From Ornithodoros turicata (taxonomy: Eukaryota; Arthropoda; Arachnida; Ixodida; Argasidae): DNA of 64,000 bases. Within the stretch, counting starts at the first letter, position 1; each line of letters opens with the position of its first letter. The stretch lies in contig NC_088206.1 in NCBI RefSeq assembly GCF_037126465.1, positions 72,295,687-72,359,686 on the forward strand. Reading direction: 5' to 3'. Both the position numbers and the translations under genes were made by a program. This document shows positions 25,301 to 32,572 of this stretch, one piece after another. The notes beneath the pieces were generated by a model. The model ran no database searches, was not told the origin of the DNA, and saw nothing but the letters and a program-made list of their open reading frames with translations.

Positions 25301-28300
25301 ACCGCATAGCACGCTCCTAGCCAACCATTATCTCGAATGATATCGTTATCTGCCCTGATTTGTTGAAAACGGGGGGCGTACGCCATTTCTGTGACACTTA
25401 TGCTGTTCATAATTGTCACAGAAAAGGCGTACGCCCCCTGTTTTCAACAAATCAGGGTAGATAACGATATCATTCGAGATAATGGTTGGCTAGGAGCGTG
25501 CTATGCGGTGAAGTTCATTTTTAAGAGTGTATATTGGAGGGTTTCAGTTCACCGTACGCTATCCCCATTGTGTACGAAGGTCTAAAACTCTCTGATTGAT
25601 TGATTGATTGATTGATTTTAAAAGAAAATCAATCTCAATCAAAACTCTCTATTTGGCTGCGCTTTCATATATTTTTAGTCACTTCAAATATCCTACCCGA
25701 AGCTGTCTTCTCTTGTGATTTCAGGCGTTTCAAAACGCGAATAACTTGGGCTACTTACTTAGACGAATCTAAAAAAATAAACTTCGCTTTTAGATTAGCT
25801 TATCGTTTTATTTGGCAGCCAATAAGCCTTCGCTTTTAACTGTGGAGGGCTTTAGTTAATTATTCTTCATTAGCTAATCATCATTAGCTAATTATCATGA
25901 TTAGCCAGTGAAGTGTACTGCTGGACTACCCTCTCCTTCGAACCTTCTTTTTCGCAGAGAGAGAGAGATAGAAAAGAAAAGAAAAGAAGAAAGTTGTTGT
26001 CGAATTCCAGTAACAAATATTGCCCTGAACTTAATAAGACGAATGTCCGCTTGGGTGCGCTAATAACACCGGCGCCGAAGTTCTTAGGAAAAGTGCAGGA
26101 ATTTAGCGAAGTAATGATCGGGTTTCGTCCGTATTTTTCCAGCCTGGAACAAGTTTTTCTTATCTCCCTATCAGCGCTGGGCTATCCGAGGACCGACAAC
26201 GAGCGGTATTAAAGAGACCCCAGTCATTTTTATGCTGTGTACGGAATGCGGTGTCGTGTAGCTCAGATGGACGACATGAGTCGCGGAACTAAATGGTGCT
26301 CCAGGATTTTTTATTTATTTTTTTCATTGCTGGGACAAGCACGTGTTCCATTTTTACTGTACTTCTTTTTTTGTTTTGTTCTCGTCTTTCTATTTATTAG
26401 TTCTTTTTGGTTGTTTGTTTTGTCGTGTTTACCTGAAAGCGGCATCTATGGTGGTTGTGACGATCCCGGCTTGCCGTTGTTGGCCACACTCATACCGAAA
26501 GCAGCATCATTTGCAAGCGGGACAACAGAACAATGAATCAGACGACACGCAATCTTGTCGTCTGCAATATGTTAAACCGGGAGAGAAACACGCTTACCAT
26601 AAGACTGTTTTTTTTTTTTTTTTGCGTGAGTGTTTGTGCTTATTTCTTCTTGTTCATCGATTCATTTTTTGTTTTGTCTAATCAGGAGCGGCACCATTGG
26701 CAACCAAGGCAACAGCCAATCAGATGACAGCCCCATCTTGTCGTCTGAAATATTGCGATCGAGGAGAGAAACGGCAACAGCACATGGTATTTCTTTTTTT
26801 CTATTTTTTAAACGCGTACTTCTGTTTATTCCTTCTTTTTATTTGTTTGTTTCGCTTTTTGTTGTCATGAGAGCGGCATAATGTGAAACTAGTATAAGCC
26901 AACTAGTGTAATTAGGAGAACGTAAAAGTTTTACGATAAGGTCTCTGAAAACAATATAAGACAACTGCCTGATTCCTTTGGACTGGCTGGCATTATGTTG
27001 CTGATTATCTGATTGACTGACATTGATACAGGGTCCAAATCGGAGGGTGCTTACGATTTACTAGAACTCCCTATCGAATCAACAACCGATGATCCGATCG
27101 TCTGCAATCATTCTTGCTGCACTGGGAAAGGGAGAGAGCCGCATGTGGTGATTCTGTTTTAGCCGAGCCAAGTCGAGATTTATGCGTAGGATCGTATTAC
27201 GTGCGATCGAAACGATACGAGTGGAAATCAGGTAGACAGATGACATCGGATTGTTGGATCTTGCACAGCAAGATTCGCCGTGGGTGTCCCATCCTCCGTT
27301 TATCCCTAATATCATGGTAGTACGCAAGATATGTCGGTCGATAGACCGAGGGACATCGTGTTCTCTGGTTGTTCTTTTTTTTCTATGTTTTGCGTGAAGT
27401 GTACGTGATATCGATACGTGATCGCACATGCGCTATGCTCTTAGGAGGTTTTAAAAAAAGGGGGCAAACGGCAGAACGAGACATTTCCGAGACAAGCCGT
27501 GAGCAACCATTAAAGACGGGTCGTGTTCTTTTATCGTGTACCGCGTGACCTGACACGTAACCCAACACTGATGCGTCGATAACGTAGATATACTCGTCGG
27601 TAGCTGTATTATAAATGTCCGTATCGAACAGTTTTTACAGGGGACCCATTGTGCAGAAAGCATATGAGGTCTTCGTTTTTGAGGGCGAGGGTAGTTCTGT
27701 TTTTGCAATGTGATGTGGGCAAGCATTGCGCTTGTCCCATCCTATACAGATGGCAATACAAGCATATCAGCACACACACACACACACACTCACAAACACA
27801 CGCACACACACTCTCTCTCAGGCTCTCAACACTCTGGACATCATCTTTACATTCTTTCCCTTCATCAAATTCCTGGAAACTACCGGGGCCTGATCGACTC
27901 TCTCTGAAACCCCGTCAGCGTCGTCAGCATCATCCTCATCACCATCCTCTCATTTTCCCCCAATAGCAATGGGGTAGCATACTGCTCAATGAGCGGAAGT
28001 CATCCCCATATCATCGCGTCTTCATGTATTTCTCCCCCTCCTCCCTCTTTTCCACATACTTTGCTCAAGCACACACACTCTTACACGCGTTCACACAAGG
28101 CAGGCAGCATCTCGTAAAAGTGATGGTAATTAACCAATCTGAGGATTATAGCACAAAAACAGACAAACATAAGCTCTGTAAGATGGAAATAAAGCAGTCG
28201 TCGAAAGACCCCGCCGCCGTATGGCTTTTTCGAAGACCGTCTTATTTCAACCTGATAACGTTCCTGGATTTGACGCTCTCTGTTTTGCTTACCAGTCTGA

Positions 28301-31300
28301 GCTTGGTTAACTACAGCCGTGCCCAATATTCCTATCCATCCACTCAAAACACTCTCACTATAACTCGCATATCTTCATTTATTCACACTGCCCATCCTTT
28401 TGGTGATGGTGATGTGATGAAAAAAAAAGGGGGGGGGATGTGAGATACGACGAAGTCGACCTGGCTACCCCAGTACGCTTACACACAGAAAGTACAAACA
28501 GATGAACGAGTTAAAATGATGGAGTTCAACGCGTAGTTCGAAAGTTTAGACCAAGTGAGTGTAAAGTGTCGGAATCTTTTGTTTTAAGGAGTTCCCCTTA
28601 AAAAAAAGGGGGGAAGGGGAAAAACGGTTGTAATGAGTACACAGAGTGCAACCCTGGAACATCTGCCCAAGCAGCACAATGTACTGAAAGTCGAGTGCAA
28701 TGGGGGTGGCCCCTCGTATGTGTCTTATCAATGTTCTTTAGTTTCACGAGTGTGTTCAAGGCCTTCCACCTACCCGTCCACCCCTATTGCGCTCGACTTT
28801 CAGTACATTGTGCTGCTTGGGTGAGAAAATAATCGTAGCGTTTTATATAGCAAGGATGCGGGGGATTCTATCTACGAGATATCACGTTGAAGCAATATGG
28901 TCTACACAGTCGAGTTTGATATTATACACACACTTATTAGTGTTGCTGTTATAAATTCATTTCGTGATGATTGCAGTCTTGTATACGCTTCGGTCATTTC
29001 GCTATCAAAAATAAAAAATTGGGTAATGATATCTACTTCTATGACTCTCACCCATCCTCCCCTCACCACTGACATCACTCACACTTTGCTATGCAAACCC
29101 GTTCCCTGAACAGCGTTACGTAACAACACTTTGGTTCAAAGGCGATCGTGTATTCGTGCGCTACTTACTATGAATGTCGACTCCGAGGCAGACTGACCAC
29201 TCGGACCGGGAAATCCGTTTGTCCTGATCCAGATCACAGTAGCGCACGAATGTTCGTGCACACTCTCTGGGTTCTACAATGCGACGAACCATTTTCCTCA
29301 GGTCCCTCACTTCTCGCCTTTGAAGGGCCCCGTCCTCGCCGACGTCCAGTTCCGTAAACTTCCACTGGATGACGCGCTTGTCTTGTGTGTCCAGCAGCGT
29401 CCACGGTATTGGTCCGGAAGGGTCTTCAATAGGTGTGCGGACATTTGATACGAATCAATTGAATCGAATAATGACAAACAACTTCTGCAGGACGATGGTT
29501 GCCACAAGAGTAAAAAAGAATGAAAAAAACTGAAGTAAATTCAAATTACCCATTTCCGGAGGGTCTGGTAACCTCTTGTATTCACTGTGGAATATTTCGA
29601 TGAGATTGCTATTGAACTGGCTCCGATCAGCGTTGGTGCAACCTTGCAAAAGACAACAGTGTGTTAAAACAAACAAACAATCAAACAAAAAAAAAAAAAC
29701 ATCCGGAATAGCTTTGGGTCAACGTGTCACGACCCCTTTTTAAGTAAGTTTTGCTTTAACCTCCTCTCTGTATGGACACTGCCGGCCTTACCGTCCGCAA
29801 AAGAAATGGTACATTCATTTTTACCCGTTATCCTTTCCCCATTTTAACGAGACCACAGAGGGTGGACACGCTGAGCATGACGTCACTGTCAATGTCGTCT
29901 GCTTTATTGTCACTCACCTTTCTTTGGTTGTCCGCGCCGAGACGCTCTGCGCTGAAATGTATTTCTCCTGTCTGCATGCAAAGAAAAAAAAATCAAATGA
30001 ATAACAATACATCTGAAAGGCATTTACAGCTGCTTGTAACATAACCGCAGAAAGATGGGGTCCCCAAAACGCAAAACGTGGGTTCGGTTCTGGGCATGCG
30101 CAGTGAGGCAAGCGATTCTTGCAACGGTTTTCGATGGACACCAGTCTCGTTCTAAATACACAACACCGTTCCTCCTGTCTCACTTTACAGCCAGCATAAC
30201 CAACCCCTATGCCCCTACGTCACCCACCCAGTCTTGGATAGTAACGTTACTTTTTAACTTGTAACTGTAACTAGTTACTTTTGGGGTTAACTAGTTACAG
30301 TAACTAGTTATATATTTCCAGAAAATTTGCTTTTAACCTGTAACTATAGTTACTATTTCTGTGAATGTAACTGCAAAATGTAACTATAGTCACGCGAATA
30401 AATGTCGATCCTTGTTTACTTACGTACACATGTCGTATTTTTCCCTGTGGGAGAGCCACAATATTGACTTACACAGCTTCTAGTTAAGTGCAATAACACT
30501 TTTATCGCGCTTAAGTAAATGCAAATAAATGTATGTTTGTAACAACTGTATCACCCTCTCATGGTCATTTTTATAAAAAGTAACTGTAATGTAACTAAGT
30601 CACTTTCTCTCAGTCACTGTAACTATAACTAGTTACTTGACCAAGAACCTAACTGTAACTTAGTTACTTAACCAAGAAAGTAACTATAGCTGCAGCTCAG
30701 TTACTTTTTAGAAGTAACTTATCCAAGACTGAACCTACCCCCACGTCACCCCCGCCCCTTCCCCCGCGCATAACCAACGCCATTGCATCGCAAGGAGCTA
30801 TCTAAGCCGATGCAAATAGATTTGCGAGGTTGTCTTACCAGCTTGTGTGCAATTCGGTTGCTTCTTGTGTACCGATGAACCGGATATGACTTTTCCTTGC
30901 GGGTCGACGCACCAGCAATAAGACGTCAGGGAATGACATTGCACTTGCAGGAATGCTCCGTCAGTGGTACACTGCGGGACGAAGACACCCATAGCACCCA
31001 ATCGGATTTGTTCCTCGGCTTGACGCTTTTGTGCTACGCATCGCCCCAGCTCTGAAAAGATATACGTAATAAGAGAAACGTAAGGCAGTGTTTTTTTTTT
31101 AGTCATATGGGTGGTAACTGATGGCGAATTCTTCTGCTCGTTTTCGGGCAGTGTGCATCCGGGTAGTGTGCAACCGTGCCGCGCCGCATCCGTAACGCGT
31201 GAAAATGCAATCAGTATGAACCAGGCATAACACAGAACCAAAAGAAAGAAAGACGACCTGTGGAATTTGGCATGAGTTACAAGTAGCTTGCAACTGTAAT

Positions 31301-32572
31301 TAAGTGAAGTACCTTGTAACTATAAGTGAACTGTATTTAAGTTAACCAGGCTGTGGCATATTTTTCCACGCTTGCGTTTCCACAGATCGTTTTGTCGTTC
31401 TTTGGAACGTTCATGCATGAACGTCCACACACACACACACACACACAACGTCCAACACAACACCTACCGCTGAAATTCGCTTTACACAATCATTACCGCC
31501 CTGTAATTTCTTTTAAAACAACTTCCCAATGAGTGACAGTAACTGTGTATTCACAAGAGCGGCATTCCCGCAGAAGCGGAAGATGCGAAAAGCGTCATAG
31601 CTTTCTGCTGTCACGTGAGCACGAGCGCTCAACGTCGTGTCTTCACCTACACTGCTAACCGTGGGGAATATCCTGCAACACAGCAACAAGATATTCCGTA
31701 GCAGACGACAGGAAAACACGCTGACGGTGTCGTCTGCTAAGTGTCGTCTGCTTAAATGCGCAGTACGCCACTCCCGATATTCCGCACCGTGTGAATGCTC
31801 AACATAACACGGGACGGAACTTCGGCTGTGTGAGCAGTGTTTTCGTTTTTTTCTTCCACTAGAATATTCCGTGAGGATGTCGTTCGTGTGAATACACGGT
31901 AAGTGGATGAATGGGAACCACGACCTACTAGATTATAACGACCACGTCAGGCGCACCCCTCCCATGCGCCGCATTTTTGGAAGGCAGCGGTGGCGCTTCT
32001 GATCGTCCTTGTTATTGCTTCCTCAACTTCTACAATACTTTGTACTTCAGCTTACCTTAGTATTTCTGTACAAGCTGCGGACTTCCACAGATGTTTAATT
32101 CTGAGGTTGATTATTATCATCATTCTACGCGTTTTCATAGGAGCTATCGCTGTCGTCTGCTACGGTTGTCGTACATACGCTTCTGCGAGTTCAGAATTCA
32201 AATTTCCATCGTCCAATCGTGCGCCTGTCTGCCAGGGCGCGTCAGTAGCGCACCTGGCGGATCGTGCGGACAGGCACCTCATAGGGTTTGCCGATTGTGA
32301 CATGGTCGTTATAATCTAGTAGGTCGTGATGGGAACTTACCAGGACACGCTCCTTCGTGCTTGACTTGGACCAAGTGGCCCTGACACCGCGCCCTGTCCA
32401 ACTCGCACTGGGAATAGTACGTCCTCCCGTCCGTGCCACACAGGGGTGTTGACGAGTGTTCACCGCCGCAGTCCCTACAACGACCCTCAGGTATTCGAGG
32501 TCCGTCGCTGTCGCTACTCTTGAGAGGTAGCCGGTCCAGAGCGGGAAAAGGCAGGGGACGATGTTCCGACTT
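10218..32572 (-). CDS. SMOC: SMOC-like secreted calcium-binding matrix protein, ten-exon gene model (5' end missing)
   Basis: Joining ten minus-strand exons (32572-32341, 31051-30839, 29642-29550, 29423-29169, 22913-22710, 16567-16328, 14064-13986, 12570-12495, 11663-11459, candidate 10306-10218) gives 1,686 nt, exactly 561 codons plus stop, with no internal stop. Every junction has AG/GT ends and matching phase. Domain order is follistatin/Kazal, thyroglobulin type-1 (TY1), EF-hand EC1, acidic linker, TY2, EC2, short Ser-rich tail. This composition is that of SMOC proteins, secreted SPARC-family modulators of BMP signalling and matrix (family knowledge). The first exon should hold a start codon and signal peptide; it must lie upstream of 32,572 and was not identified. 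The extra EC domain between the two TY domains is unusual. A two-gene model is the alternative, but the phase continuity and the single FS exon favour one gene. Confidence 0.5.
10360..11035. repeat. Minisatellite, ~33-35-bp unit
   Basis: About twenty units of the type CGACGTGAAGAGCGATAGAA / AATGAAAGTAACG. All three minus-strand frames are open over long stretches because of the low-complexity sequence, giving false frames of up to 219 codons. It lies in the intron before the candidate last SMOC-like exon. Confidence 0.5.
11388..11431. repeat. CCAAT pentanucleotide microsatellite
   Basis: Tandem CCAAT/CTAAT units, 28 bases inside the intron downstream of exon EC2c. Confidence 0.5.
11459..11663 (-). 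CDS. SMOC: SMOC-like exon: second EC domain, EF-hand 2 (EC2c)
   Basis: Two hundred and five nt, phase 0 in and phase 1 out, acceptor GGTTGAATAAG.. region ending CAACCCAG and donor GTGAGT. It completes loop 1 (VLERKEW), runs through a basic helix with an insertion (GEGKTNGPP), then KCWRNFLRYC and loop 2 DQDSDNRVTLEE, ending WNKC. Loop 2 has Asp at 1, 3, 5 and Glu at 12 and should bind calcium. With EC2a all four EC cysteines are present. An earlier donor (GCCG|GTACGT) four codons upstream has the same phase and could be used alternatively. Confidence 0.5.
11877..12387. mobile_element. TA-MITE family 2, copy 2 (intronic)
   Basis: A 511-bp element with ends TACTCTAAGAAAAAAAGGAG and CTCTTTTTCTTAGAGTG, TA on each side (11,875-11,876 and 12,388-12,389). 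It lies between SMOC-like exons EC2b and EC2c. Interior matches copy 1 in inverted order. Confidence 0.5.
12495..12570 (-). CDS. SMOC: SMOC-like exon: second EC domain, helix and half of EF-hand 1 (EC2b)
   Basis: Seventy-six nt, phase 2 in and phase 0 out (acceptor TATTTCAG, donor AAG|GTGAGA). It encodes QREQVVQWKFSSL and the first half of an EF-hand loop, DASHSK. The QWKF core is the same as in EC1b (IQWKFTEL). The intron falls inside the EF-hand loop; EC1b has no intron there. Loop residues 1, 3 and 5 are Asp, Ser, Ser, and the usual Gly at position 6 is Lys, so calcium affinity of this first hand is doubtful. Confidence 0.5.
13008..13215 (-). mobile_element. tRNA-derived SINE, minus orientation
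   Basis: Reads on the minus strand with a box B-like motif (GGGTTCGAATCCC at ~13,200), the shared body GTCGGCCCAGG..GCACATTCC and a tail of CAC/CTA repeats at 13,008-13,030. It lies in the EC2b-EC2a intron. Confidence 0.5.
13330..13870. repeat. TATTTAAATAC-rich repeat
   Basis: Dense in ATTTAAAATAC and AATACATTTT motifs in both orientations, with a gene-free middle. A shorter relative is at 56,545-56,650. Probably a non-autonomous element with internal palindromes; limits approximate. Confidence 0.5.
13986..14064 (-). CDS. SMOC: SMOC-like exon: start of second EC domain (EC2a)
   Basis: Seventy-nine nt, phase 1 in and phase 2 out, with a good acceptor (CTACCCAG) and donor GTACGT. It encodes GCSYKKKQSFITELVEYF and continues AKEMASNN. 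The Gly-Cys start and following amphipathic helix match the first helix of the SPARC/SMOC EC domain and the paralogous exon EC1a. The exon is preceded by TY2 in phase and followed by an exon that completes the split Ser codon. Confidence 0.5.
14065..16327. other. Intron EC2a-TY2
   Basis: Nothing recognisable beyond simple repeats: a C run at 15,009-15,025 and TTATAT/TCTTATATTA runs at 16,180-16,235 near the TY2 donor side. Confidence 0.5.
16328..16567 (-). CDS. SMOC: SMOC-like exon: second thyroglobulin type-1 domain (TY2)
   Basis: Seventy-nine codons between phase-1 introns, acceptor TTTTTCTCGCAG and donor GTATAT. It holds the TY signature DCLHSRRQAEEQARL, VYVPEC, EAQCHTGYCWCVNP and a closing KPDC, followed by ARQHARAFKG, a basic stretch like the one that follows TY2 in SMOC proteins. 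The next exon supplies Gly-Cys, the start of the EC domain, as expected for the TY2-EC junction. The domain reads in a frame with no ATG-initiated long ORF, so it is easily missed by ORF scanning. Compared with TY1 it is a little longer and carries the RTGRPI motif typical of SMOC TY2. Confidence 0.5.
16753..17169 (-). mobile_element. SINE split by a MITE
   Basis: Tail (GGTGGTGGTGGTGATGGTG on plus) starts at 16,760; the body is interrupted by the MITE at 16,805-17,052 and resumes CACGTATGTGGGCAACGTCA to GAGGAAAACCC. The tRNA-like head is missing. Confidence 0.5.
16805..17052. mobile_element. TA-MITE family 1b, complete copy inside a SINE
   Basis: A 248-bp fold-back with ends CACTCTAAAAACTGAAC and GTTCAGTTTTTAGAGTG. 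It splits a minus-strand SINE: flanks read GGCCTCA and CACGTATGTG, and the uninterrupted SINE at 43,913 reads GGCCTCACGTATGTG. The duplicated dinucleotide here is CA rather than TA. Confidence 0.5.
17170..17413. mobile_element. TA-MITE family 1, 5'-truncated copy
   Basis: Starts at AACTTTACCGCATAGCACG, lacking the first ~13 bases, and ends TTTTTTAGAGTG. It directly abuts the SINE ending at 17,169. Confidence 0.5.
17414..19878. other. Intron TY2-linker, unannotated part
   Basis: AT-rich and without recognisable elements. At 19,000-19,260 the motif TGCGTTAAATACA..TTTTC recurs about five times at ~60-base spacing, a degenerate tandem repeat. Confidence 0.5.
19879..20115. mobile_element. TA-MITE family 1, copy with expanded right end
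   Basis: The left end CACTCTTAGAAATGAAC follows TA. The right end breaks into a short tandem repeat of ATGTGGTGAAGTA-like units to about 20,175 instead of the normal terminus, apparently slippage of the subterminal GTGGTGAAGT. Confidence 0.5.
20208..20700. mobile_element. Second copy of GATAGCG repeat, interrupted by a MITE
   Basis: Starts GATAGCGAGTTTTAGTGTATC like the element at 3,129, is split by the family 1 MITE at 20,251-20,498, then continues CGTAAGAGATAGCGTTGGCG and further GTACGTAAGG motifs. The outer boundary is approximate. Confidence 0.5.
20251..20498. mobile_element. TA-MITE family 1, complete copy nested in another repeat
   Basis: A 248-bp fold-back flanked by TA (20,249-20,250 and 20,499-20,500). 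Its flanks TTGCG-TA and TA-CGTAAG join to TTGCGTACGTAAG, which occurs uninterrupted near 3,172, so an empty site is visible within this window. Confidence 0.5.
20739..21029 (+). CDS. Small hypothetical ORF, 96 codons
   Basis: An ATG-initiated frame (MEDQEEIFKKQHRKRYCPDD...) in GC-richer sequence than its surroundings, charged and basic, ending at TGA. No domain is recognised; there is no signal peptide or membrane segment. It lies antisense within the linker-TY2 intron of the SMOC-like gene. It could be a retroposed gene fragment, a remnant of a mobile element or a chance frame. Codon composition looks coding-like by eye only. Confidence 0.5.
   Translation: MEDQEEIFKKQHRKRYCPDDLVIGRAFKDTAHPGADRVIKGPFSKYEGPAPFRLPPPRKILALKAKDQYADLKGDQSRDQSSKKRRLRFSMASFKP
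21135..22045. repeat. Diverged tandem repeat, ATGTGGGCAAG / CTTGTCCCATCC units
   Basis: Several irregular units share TTTAGGGCGAG.GCAGTA, TTTTTGAAATGCGATGTGGGC and TTGTCCCATCCT..GGCAATAC. Further single units occur at 23,865-24,025 and 27,660-27,750. All lie in SMOC-like introns. No ORF; nature unknown. Confidence 0.5.
22456..22687. mobile_element. hAT-type fold-back MITE, family B, copy 1 (intronic)
   Basis: A 232-bp element whose arms (~67 bp) are nearly perfect inverted repeats beginning TAGAGTCACTAAATAAGC, flanked by an 8-bp duplication GTACGGTG (22,448-22,455 and 22,688-22,695). No coding capacity. It lies in the linker-TY2 intron, close to the linker exon donor at 22,709. Confidence 0.5.
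22710..22913 (-). CDS. SMOC: SMOC-like exon: acidic linker
   Basis: Sixty-seven codons between phase-1 introns, joining EC1 to TY2 in frame. There is no recognisable fold. The sequence is rich in Ser, Glu and Asp and ends with seven consecutive aspartates (GAT plus six GAC) before GERL. The donor is GTAAGTAC; the acceptor reads GATGCAG. The complementary strand reads as poly-Ser/Arg and is an artefact. Linkers of this acidic kind separate domains in secreted matrix proteins. Exon status rests on phase fit on both sides (A|TG from EC1b, C|AC into TY2) and good splice sites, so it is less certain than the domain exons. A hAT-type MITE ends 22 bases beyond the donor-side exon edge. Confidence 0.5.
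22914..25280. other. Intron linker-EC1b, first part
   Basis: No gene seen. 23,330-23,440 has short CTAGAG palindromes. 24,435-24,900 holds overlapping minus-strand frames that look like remnants of a dispersed repeat. Confidence 0.5.
25281..25529. mobile_element. TA-MITE family 1, complete copy
   Basis: A 249-bp fold-back from CACTCTTAAAAATGAAG to TTCATTTTTAAGAGTG, flanked by TA on both sides. It lies in the EC1b-linker intron of the SMOC-like gene. Confidence 0.5.
25530..28666. other. Intron linker-EC1b, second part
   Basis: Contains GATT repeats, T-rich stretches with TCGTCTG motifs (26,430-26,880, apparently two related copies) and a CA microsatellite. No exon found. Confidence 0.5.
28667..28821. 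mobile_element. 155-bp hairpin element
   Basis: 44-nt arms (CCCAAGCAGCACAATGTACT... and its complement) pair with two mismatches around a ~67-nt loop. It lies in the EC1b-linker intron. No target duplication is obvious. A small MITE is likeliest; part of the motif (TTGTGCTGCTTGGG) recurs at 54,539. Confidence 0.5.
29169..29423 (-). CDS. SMOC: SMOC-like exon: EF-hand pair of first EC domain (EC1b)
   Basis: Eighty-four codons between phase-1 introns. The helix DKRVIQWKFTEL leads into EF-hand loop 1 (DVGEDGALQRRE), then a basic helix, then ECARTFVRYC and EF-hand loop 2 (DLDQDKRISRSE), ending SVCLG. Loop 2 has acidic residues at positions 1, 3, 5 and Glu at 12, so it should bind calcium. Loop 1 has Asp1, Asp5, Gly6 and Glu12. 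With EC1a the four conserved EC cysteines are complete. The donor ATA|GTAAGT is strong; the acceptor CTATTGAAG has a poor pyrimidine tract and is the weakest point. The whole EF pair sits in one exon here, whereas EC2 has an intron inside loop 1. Confidence 0.5.
29550..29642 (-). CDS. SMOC: SMOC-like exon: start of first EC domain (EC1a)
   Basis: Thirty codons between phase-1 introns begin GC(T), the conserved first cysteine of SPARC/SMOC EC domains, followed by the amphipathic helix SQFNSNLIEIFHSEYKRL. The acceptor is TTTTGCAAG and the donor GTAATT, which is somewhat weak. The preceding TY1 exon ends in phase 1 and supplies the G of the glycine codon. It is the direct counterpart of the exon at 13,986-14,064 (EC2a): both start Gly-Cys and encode a single helix of the EC fold. 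No TY2 or SMOC-specific sequence lies between TY1 and this exon, which is not the vertebrate order. Confidence 0.5.
30230..30731. mobile_element. TAACT-rich inverted-repeat element, copy 1
   Basis: Inverted ends CAGTCTTGGATA and TATCCAAGACTG bound sequence dense in GTAACT/AGTTAC. The middle carries AGTGCAATAACACTTTTATCG. It lies in the TY1-EC1a intron. No coding capacity; classification uncertain. Confidence 0.5.
30839..31051 (-). CDS. SMOC: SMOC-like exon: first thyroglobulin type-1 domain (TY1)
   Basis: This exon encodes 70 whole codons between phase-1 introns, with acceptor CTTTTCAG and donor GTAAGA. It carries the complete thyroglobulin type-1 signature: an opening GRC, then VFVPQC, QVQCHS, YCWCVD and a final PNC, six cysteines in all. 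TY modules are disulfide-bonded folds of secreted proteins; some inhibit cysteine proteases, but in SMOC they are thought to serve mainly matrix binding (family knowledge). The segment RQAEEQ is shared with TY2 at 16.5 kb, even at the DNA level (GTCAAGCCGAGGA in both). The position directly after the FS exon matches TY1 of SMOC proteins. Confidence 0.5.
31919..32328. mobile_element. hAT-type MITE, family A, copy 1 (intronic)
   Basis: A 410-bp non-coding element with terminal inverted repeats CACGACCTACTAGATTATAA at both ends, flanked by a perfect 8-bp duplication ATGGGAAC (31,911-31,918 and 32,329-32,336). Eight-base duplications are typical of hAT transposons. It has no transposase. It sits in the FS-TY1 intron, with its target duplication forming part of the splice donor. 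Confidence 0.5.
32341..32572 (-). CDS. SMOC: SMOC-like exon: follistatin/Kazal domain
   Basis: The exon reads 77 codons plus one base (phase 0 in, phase 1 out), from acceptor CCCTCCGCAG to donor GTAAGT. The first ~30 residues are Pro/Ser/Asp-rich spacer. Residues 32-76 form a six-cysteine Kazal/follistatin module with spacing C-x2-C-x9-C-x10-C-x6-C-x12-C and the hallmark stretch LCGTDGRTYYSQC. In SMOC and other SPARC relatives this domain precedes the first thyroglobulin repeat, as here. The phase-0 acceptor means a separate upstream exon must supply the start codon and signal peptide. A hAT-type MITE begins 12 bases into the downstream intron. Confidence in the domain call is high; the acceptor is inferred from consensus only. 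Confidence 0.5.

Noticed and set aside
11459..31051. Two tandem SMOC-like genes instead of one
   Set aside because: No second follistatin exon, no intervening start or stop, and all phases match across 29,169 to 22,913. Kept as the alternative, not as the main model.
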